Assembly (NCBI GenBank): GCA_009835985.1
Contig: VXWI01000120.1
Coordinates: 7,293-57,250 of the forward strand
Source of the DNA: Acidobacteriota bacterium
Lineage (GTDB): Bacteria > Acidobacteriota > Vicinamibacteria > Marinacidobacterales > Marinacidobacteraceae
Reading direction: 5' to 3'
DNA length: 49,958 nt
Shown: positions 45,276-49,958 of the stretch, in pieces
Layout of the letters: each line of letters starts with the position of its first letter
Numbering within the stretch: the first letter of the stretch is position 1
Notes under the pieces: generated by a model
Databases searched by the model: none
Told to the model about the DNA's origin: nothing
The model's input: the letters and a program-made list of their open reading frames with translations, nothing else
Program-made: the position numbers and the translations under genes

Positions 45276-46298
45276 TCACCCGGCTCCCGCCAGCCTCGCG
45301 AAGGCCACGCCAATCTCTTCAGCGGTCCTTCCGGCGCCGAGCGCCACCGTGAGCAGGATGCGGGCCTTCAGGCCGTCGAGGTCCCCTCCGGGAAGGATTC
45401 CCCGCTCCCGCTGGGCATCCGAAAGCACGACCCGGCCGGCCCCGGTACGGGTCACGAACACCACCACAACCCCGGCCTGAATCGCGGCGTCCACCGCTTC
45501 CGCGACGGGTGGTGGGGCGTTGCCGCGGCCGAAGACCTCCACGACCAGGCCCCTGGCGCCGGCCTGGGCCGCCGCGCGAATCGCGGAGGCGCCCCCGCCA
45601 GCGGTGAGCCGTACCAGCTCCACCGCCGGCTCGACGCGCGTGGCGGGAAGGTGGAGGCGGCGGGCCGGAGTGGTGAAGATGAGGACCGTCCCCTCGTCCA
45701 CCGCGCCGATCGGTCCCGTGTCCGCCGAGGAGAACGCGTGCAGGGCGATGGAATGGGTCTTTCTCACCTCGCGCGCCGCGTGGATCTGACCGTTCAGGAC
45801 GACCAGCACGCCCAGGTCGCGGCTTCGCTCCGAACCGGCGACCCGGATCGCGTCGAGCAGGTTGCGCGGCCCGTCCGAGTCCTCGTACCGGGGCGGACGC
45901 TGCGCGGCCGCGAACACGACCGGCCGGCCGGGCGGCAGCACCAGATCCAGCAGGAAGGCGGTCTCCTCGAGGGAGTCCGTGCCGTGGGTCACCACGATCC
46001 CGGCCAGTTCCGGACGCTCGGCGAAGACCGCGGCGATCCGCTCCGCGAGCTGGAACTGGAGTTCCGGATGCATCCGGGAACTTCCGATGCGGACGAAGTC
46101 CTCGGTGGTGACCGCAGCCACGGAGTCCAGGCCGGGCAGGGCGGCGCGGAGATCGCCGGCGTTCAGCGGTCCGCCCGCGCCCCCGGAGATGGTGCCGCCG
46201 GTGCCGACCAGGTGCACCGCCGGAAGCGGTTGTCCCGCCGCCTGCGAAGCGAGTGCAAGGATGAGAGATGCGGCTCCAGCGCGCACGAGTCGGACCAT
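45276..46298 (-). CDS. ansB: Secreted type II L-asparaginase
   Basis: Hydrolyses asparagine (often also glutamine) to aspartate and ammonia, probably in the periplasm. The 340-residue protein begins with a signal peptide (MVRLVRAGAASLILALASQA, cut after AAGQ or nearby). Catalytic residues match E. coli AnsB: T36 in VGTGGTISGG (T12), S73/S74 (S58), T107-D108 in THGTDSLEETAFLLDL (T89-D90) and K180 (K162). The ATG at 46298 is used because it starts the signal peptide; a frame to 46454 has no homology. It lies downstream of the DUF4097-type gene on the same strand and ends 27 bp from the convergent PilO-P-like gene. Confidence 0.92.
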   Translation of the reverse strand: MVRLVRAGAASLILALASQAAGQPLPAVHLVGTGGTISGGAGGPLNAGDLRAALPGLDSVAAVTTEDFVRIGSSRMHPELQFQLAERIAAVFAERPELAGIVVTHGTDSLEETAFLLDLVLPPGRPVVFAAAQRPPRYEDSDGPRNLLDAIRVAGSERSRDLGVLVVLNGQIHAAREVRKTHSIALHAFSSADTGPIGAVDEGTVLIFTTPARRLHLPATRVEPAVELVRLTAGGGASAIRAAAQAGARGLVVEVFGRGNAPPPVAEAVDAAIQAGVVVVFVTRTGAGRVVLSDAQRERGILPGGDLDGLKARILLTVALGAGRTAEEIGVAFARLAGAG

Positions 46299-46373
46299 AG
46301 GGCGGGGTTTATACCCGGTGGGCGGAAAGGAGGAGGACGACCGCCCGCCGTCCCTGGCCGAGGAAGGCGTCTC

Positions 46374-46392
46374 CGGGGATTGCGAATCCCCG
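46374..46392 (-). terminator. Perfect hairpin after the DUF4097-type gene
   Basis: CGGGGATT (46374-46381) and AATCCCCG (46385-46392) pair around a 3-nt loop, 13 bp past the stop codon of the minus-strand gene. There is no U-run in the minus-strand direction, so termination would be weak; it may instead stabilise the upstream mRNA. Confidence 0.45.
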
Positions 46393-46405
46393 CGAACCTG
46401 ACTTG

Positions 46406-47209
46406 CTAGTCGTCCGTGACGTGGATGGTGCCGTTCACGGTGCGCACCCGGCACTCGCCACCACCGTCACGTACCTGCACTCGCTTGTGGCGCCGCGTGG
46501 GGGTGTCCAGATGCTCCAGATCGGCGAGTTCCATGATCACGCGGCCGTTGATGGCCCGGGCATCGACCCGGCCTCGGGCCTCGGGACCCAGGGTCAGTCG
46601 CACGCGGCCGTTCACGGTTCGGAGGGAGTGGCTCTCGCCCTCGCCGAAACTCTCGAGTTCACAGTCGATCCGCCCGTTGACCGTCTTGGCGTTCACGCTC
46701 CCCCGGTGCCCCGTCAGGCGGAGCGAACCGTTGACCGTCTGCGCCTCGAGCTCACCCGAGAACTCGGCAACCTCGACGGGTCCGTGGACCGTGGAGATCC
46801 TGAGGTCGGCGCTCTCCGGCAGCCGGATGGAGTAGTGGACGCTGCCGTACCGCTGTCCCCACATCCGGCTTTTCTTCGGGTACCGCGTGCGAACCTGGAG
46901 CCCGCGCGACGAGCGATTGACCTCGATCCGGATGTCCTCGAGCGCGGCGCTGCTCGGCCCCACCTTCCGCGCCACGATCTCGGCCTCATCCCGGTCCCAC
47001 GCGGTGATCGCCACGCGTCCGTTGACGTTTCGGAGGTCGAGGAGCGCTCCCGCCGCAAACGGTTCGGTGAACGTCTCCGTTTCCTCGACGTTCGGTTCGG
47101 TCTGGAACGGGACGGCGCAGTTGGCGGAGCCGGCTACGGCAAACGCCCCGAACACCAGTGCGAGAGGGCGGCGGCCCAAGCCGCGGCCGCACGCATTGCC
47201 GTGAACCAT
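46406..47209 (-). CDS. DUF4097-type exported beta-repeat protein
   Basis: The 267-residue protein has an N-terminal hydrophobic export signal (RPLALVFGAFAVAGSANCAV) with a Cys that does not sit in a canonical lipobox. The body is built of repeated beta-strand units, each with an NGR/NGS/NGT turn: NVNGRVAI, TVHGPVEV, TVNGSLRL, TVNGRIDC, TVNGRVRL, AINGRVIM and TVNGTIHV. This is the pattern of the DUF4097 putative adhesin family (stacked beta-strands). No catalytic motif is visible, and the function is unknown. The ATG at 47209 starts the signal sequence; a longer frame upstream is rejected. It is divergent from the peptidase gene. Confidence 0.82.
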   Translation of the reverse strand: MVHGNACGRGLGRRPLALVFGAFAVAGSANCAVPFQTEPNVEETETFTEPFAAGALLDLRNVNGRVAITAWDRDEAEIVARKVGPSSAALEDIRIEVNRSSRGLQVRTRYPKKSRMWGQRYGSVHYSIRLPESADLRISTVHGPVEVAEFSGELEAQTVNGSLRLTGHRGSVNAKTVNGRIDCELESFGEGESHSLRTVNGRVRLTLGPEARGRVDARAINGRVIMELADLEHLDTPTRRHKRVQVRDGGGECRVRTVNGTIHVTDD

Positions 47210-47321
47210 GACGGGTGGGCTTACGAACCGGTCGTCGGGAATGTTCCGTGCCGTCGAGAGGCCGGACGCTTCCCGTATCCTCCGAAGCTCTTCCATGCGG
47301 CTCCCGACTCCGGAGGTCCCG

Positions 47322-48524
47322 ATGAAACACGTCCAACGCACTCTGGCGGTCCTCGCCACCGCCCTGTTCGCCGCTCCGCTCGCCCTCGGGCAGGACGACT
47401 CCCGGCCCCGGGCCCGGGACATCGGCCTGTCGCCGGGAGTTCTGGATCCCGGACCGCACAACGCCATCACCGACGTTCCCGGGGTCCTCGTCGGGCAGGT
47501 GACCCTGATGGAGGGGGACCACATCCGCACCGGGGTCACCGCGATCCTGCCGCACGCCGGCAACATCTTTCAGGAGAAGGTCCCGGGCGCCGTCCATATC
47601 GGGAACGCCTTCGGCAAGCTGGCGGGGTCCACCCAGGTCGTGGAGCTCGGGACCATCGAGACCCCCATCGTGCTGACCAACACGCTCTCGGTCTGGGACG
47701 CGGCGCGCGCCGTGGTGACCTATACGCTCGGCCTTTCCGGCAACGAGGACGTGCGGTCCGTGAACCCGCTCGTCGGCGAAACCAACGACGGGTTCCTCAA
47801 CAACATCCGGGGACTCCACGTGAAGGAGAGTCACGTCCACGAAGCAATCCGGGGCGCGTCCTCGGGAGCGGTCGAAGAAGGGGCGGTGGGATCCGGCACC
47901 GGGACCTCCGCGTTCGGCTGGAAGGGAGGCATCGGCACCTCCTCGCGGCGACTGCCGGAGCGTCTCGGGGGATACACGGTCGGCGCGCTCATCCAGAGCA
48001 ACTACGGAGGGGTCCTCGTCATGGACGGGATTCCGGTGGGTGAGGAACTCGACCGCTACTACCTGCGGGACCAGTTGCGCGGCGGCGACGGCGCGGCGGG
48101 CGACGACGCGCTGGACAACCCGGACGGGTCCATCATGATGGTGGTGGCCACGGATGCCCCGATCCGCTCGCTGGGCCTCACGCGGCTGGCGCGGCGGGTC
48201 ATGCTCGGTCTCGCCCGCACCGGGGCCACCTCGTCCCACGGGAGCGGCGACTTCGTGATCGCATTTTCCTCCGCGGAGTCGCTCCGCACCGGATTCCGGA
48301 GTGATTCTCCGGTGGACGAAGGGGCTGTCCTCCGGGGCGACCGGTTGTCCCCGCTCTTCCAGGCGGCGATCGAGGCTACCGAGGAAGCGGTCTACAACTC
48401 GATGCTCAAGGCCACGACCGTCGTCGGCAAGAACGGGAACACCCGGGAGGCGATCTCGATCGAGGACCTGCTGGAGGTCGGAGCGAAGTACAACCGCCTT
48501 CACCCACCGGGCGGCAGCCGCTGA
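47322..48524 (+). CDS. P1/DmpA-family (S58) self-processing aminopeptidase, exported
   Basis: Family members are N-terminal nucleophile hydrolases that cut D- or beta-amino-acid peptides and mature by cleaving themselves. The 400-residue protein has a signal peptide (MKHVQRTLAVLATALFAAPL, residues 1-23). The conserved DVPGVLVGQVTL, NTLSVWDA, VNPLVGETNDGFLN and QSNYGGVLVMDGIPVG precede the cleavage/nucleophile site G269-S270 in DNPDGSIMMVVATDAP. GGAGG lies 6 bp before the ATG at 47322. The stop overlaps the next gene by one base, so the two are probably co-translated. The substrate cannot be inferred. Confidence 0.9.
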   Translation: MKHVQRTLAVLATALFAAPLALGQDDSRPRARDIGLSPGVLDPGPHNAITDVPGVLVGQVTLMEGDHIRTGVTAILPHAGNIFQEKVPGAVHIGNAFGKLAGSTQVVELGTIETPIVLTNTLSVWDAARAVVTYTLGLSGNEDVRSVNPLVGETNDGFLNNIRGLHVKESHVHEAIRGASSGAVEEGAVGSGTGTSAFGWKGGIGTSSRRLPERLGGYTVGALIQSNYGGVLVMDGIPVGEELDRYYLRDQLRGGDGAAGDDALDNPDGSIMMVVATDAPIRSLGLTRLARRVMLGLARTGATSSHGSGDFVIAFSSAESLRTGFRSDSPVDEGAVLRGDRLSPLFQAAIEATEEAVYNSMLKATTVVGKNGNTREAISIEDLLEVGAKYNRLHPPGGSR

Positions 48525-49885
48525 TGCTCTACCGGTCCCTGAACCCCGCCACCGAGGAGCTGGTGGCCGAGTTCCCGACGGCGACCGACCGCGAGGTGGA
48601 CGCCGCCCTTTCGCGCGCGGACGCCGTGTTCCGCTCCTGGCGCCGGACCCCGTTCGCGGAGCGTCGCGGGGTCAACGAGCGTTTGGCCGATCTTCTCGAG
48701 GCGCAGGCGGATGAGTTGGCGGCGCTCATGGCGCTCGAGATGGGAAAGCCCCTCGCCCAGGGGGTGGCCGAAGCGCAGAAGTGCGCGTGGGTCGCGAGGC
48801 ACTACGCGGAAACCGCGGAGGAGTCGCTCCGGCCGCGTCACTACCCCTCCGACGGCAGCGACGCCTACGTCCGCTACGACCCCATCGGACCCATTCTGGC
48901 GGTCATGCCCTGGAACTTTCCCCTGTGGCAGGTCATCCGGGTATCCGCGCCCAACTTCATCTCCGGAAACCCGATGGTGCTGAAGCACGCCCCCTCGGTG
49001 CCCCAGTGCGCGCTCCGGATCGTCGAGCTCTACCAGGACGCGGGGGCTCCGGAGGGGCTCATCCAGAACCTCTTCCTGACGAACGCTCAGGCGGCTTCCT
49101 GCATCGCCGACCGGCGCGTCCGCGGCGTCACCCTGACCGGCAGTTCCCGCGCCGGCAGCGAGGTCGCCGCGGTCGCGGGCCGCCACCTCAAGCCGATGGT
49201 CGCCGAGCTCGGCGGCAGCGATCCCTTCATCGTGTTCGAGGACGCGGACGTGGAGCAGGCGGCCGTAGCCGGAGCGGGGGCGCGCCTCATCAACTCGGGT
49301 CAGAGCTGTATCGCCGCCAAGCGGTTCCTGGTGCAGGAAACCGTGCTCGATTCCTTTCTCTCGGTCTTCGAGACGCAGTTTCGCGAGACCGCCGTGGGAG
49401 ACCCGCTGGCGCCGGACACCGCGGTCGGCCCGCTGGCCCGGGAAGACCTCCGGGACCGTCTCGAGGAGCAGGTCGCGCGTTCCGTCCGCGCCGGCGCGGA
49501 CCTCATCCACCGGGGCGCCGCGCCGGAACGCGGGTTCTTCTCCGCGACCGGGATTCTGGCGGCGCCGCCCGCGGGAGCGCCGGCCGCCGGGGAGGAACTC
49601 TTCGGGCCGGTCGCGACGCTGATCCCGTTCGCGGACGAAGCCGGGGCGGTGGAGATCGCCAACCAGACGGACTACGGACTCGGGTCCTCGCTGTGGACCT
49701 CCGATCCGCGGCGGGCGGAACGACTGGTGCCGCAGATCGAATCGGGCGCCGTCTTCGTGAACGGCATCACCAAGTCGGATCCGCGGGTGCCCTTTGGCGG
49801 GACCAAGGACAGCGGATTCGGGCGCGAACTCGGCCCGGACGGCCTCATCGAGTTCACGAACCGGAAGACGGTCTGGATCCGCTGA
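48524..49885 (+). CDS. NAD(P)-dependent aldehyde dehydrogenase, succinate-semialdehyde type
   Basis: A 453-residue oxidoreductase with the full ALDH catalytic set: N131 (MPWNFPLWQ), K154 (VLKHAPSVP), E228 (VAELGGSDPF) and the nucleophile C262 (NSGQSCIAAKRF). MPWNFPLWQVIR and LGGSDPFIVFEDAD are closest to short GabD/Sad-type succinate-semialdehyde dehydrogenases. It begins at ATG 48524, overlapping the TGA of the peptidase gene. It ends FGRELGPDGLIEFTNRKTVW. Specificity could also be for another semialdehyde from amino-acid breakdown, which would fit its peptidase partner. Confidence 0.9.
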   Translation: MLYRSLNPATEELVAEFPTATDREVDAALSRADAVFRSWRRTPFAERRGVNERLADLLEAQADELAALMALEMGKPLAQGVAEAQKCAWVARHYAETAEESLRPRHYPSDGSDAYVRYDPIGPILAVMPWNFPLWQVIRVSAPNFISGNPMVLKHAPSVPQCALRIVELYQDAGAPEGLIQNLFLTNAQAASCIADRRVRGVTLTGSSRAGSEVAAVAGRHLKPMVAELGGSDPFIVFEDADVEQAAVAGAGARLINSGQSCIAAKRFLVQETVLDSFLSVFETQFRETAVGDPLAPDTAVGPLAREDLRDRLEEQVARSVRAGADLIHRGAAPERGFFSATGILAAPPAGAPAAGEELFGPVATLIPFADEAGAVEIANQTDYGLGSSLWTSDPRRAERLVPQIESGAVFVNGITKSDPRVPFGGTKDSGFGRELGPDGLIEFTNRKTVWIR

Positions 49886-49904
49886 GGCGGGTCAACCCCG
49901 CGCC

Positions 49905-49958
49905 GTGCGCGGTGCGGAGCACCGCGGTGCCGGTCTGGAGGCCGCTACCGCGAGAACC
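49905..49958 (-). repeat. Interspersed repeat, copy B (inverted copy of 40311-40365)
   Basis: Read on the minus strand, this starts with the same 31 bases as 40311-40341. It then has the hairpin CGCGGTGC-TCC-GCACCGCG (minus-strand sense; 49908-49926), which carries a compensatory base-pair change relative to copy A. The window ends inside or at the edge of the repeat, so flanking arms like those of copy A may lie just outside. Confidence 0.9.

Noticed and set aside
46308..46313. TATAAA (minus strand) as a promoter for the asparaginase
   Set aside because: It lies about 10 bp from the ATG and has no -35 match at 16-18 bp; it is part of a small GGGT/ACCC palindrome.
46299..46454. N-terminal extension of the asparaginase
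   Set aside because: The 52 extra residues precede a good signal peptide and have no homology.

Overview
This window is a high-GC bacterial chromosome segment made almost entirely of core translation and transcription genes on the + strand (about 1-40,284), followed by a short mixed-strand accessory region (40,464-49,885). The host looks Gram-negative: it has PilM/N/O-P-like inner-membrane assembly genes and two exported enzymes. RpoB carries a small Cys4 insertion near its N terminus that I recall from Acidobacteriota RpoB proteins. All zinc-binding versions of the variable ribosomal proteins are present (L33, L36, S14, S4). I therefore lean towards an uncultured Acidobacteriota-like lineage, but the sequence alone does not settle this.

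Layout: (1) 1-6887, a 3' fragment of pth, then rpsF-rpsR-rplI, dnaB, radA, a fused ispDF and an rlmB-type methyltransferase. (2) 6981-20982, a strong promoter, then tRNA-Thr(TGT)-Tyr-Gly-Thr(GGT)-tuf-rpmG-tRNA-Trp-secE-nusG-rplKAJL-rpoBC; the tRNA/tuf order is the same as thrU-tyrU-glyT-thrT-tufB of E. coli. (3) 21068-24459, a second promoter and a long leader, then rpsL-rpsG-fusA. (4) 24488-40284, the S10, spc and alpha operons in canonical order (rpsJ to rplQ), running on from fusA without a second tuf. (5) 40464-42530, an EF-G paralogue on the minus strand. (6) 42848-45248, a three-gene PilM/PilN/PilO-P-like cluster. (7) 45276-47209, a minus-strand pair of a DUF4097-type repeat protein and a secreted asparaginase. 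(8) 47322-49885, a DmpA/P1-family peptidase overlapping an aldehyde dehydrogenase.

Most r-protein genes are packed with ATGA/GTGA overlaps, which implies translational coupling. The exceptions stand out. The rpsS-rplV and rpsK-rpsD gaps are each filled by an element of about 190-230 bp with related terminal inverted repeats (consensus near AACAGCCSGTGG) enclosing four stem-loops. A second repeat family (GGTTCTCGCGGTAGCGGCCT plus a covarying TCC-loop hairpin) lies between rplQ and the EF-G paralogue and again, inverted, at the right edge of the window. These structured elements are the least explained part of the window. The left edge holds an exact 55-nt repeat of the rpsF start, which looks like an assembly junction or a small tandem duplication. 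I found no CRISPR array, insertion sequence with a transposase, rRNA gene or prophage.
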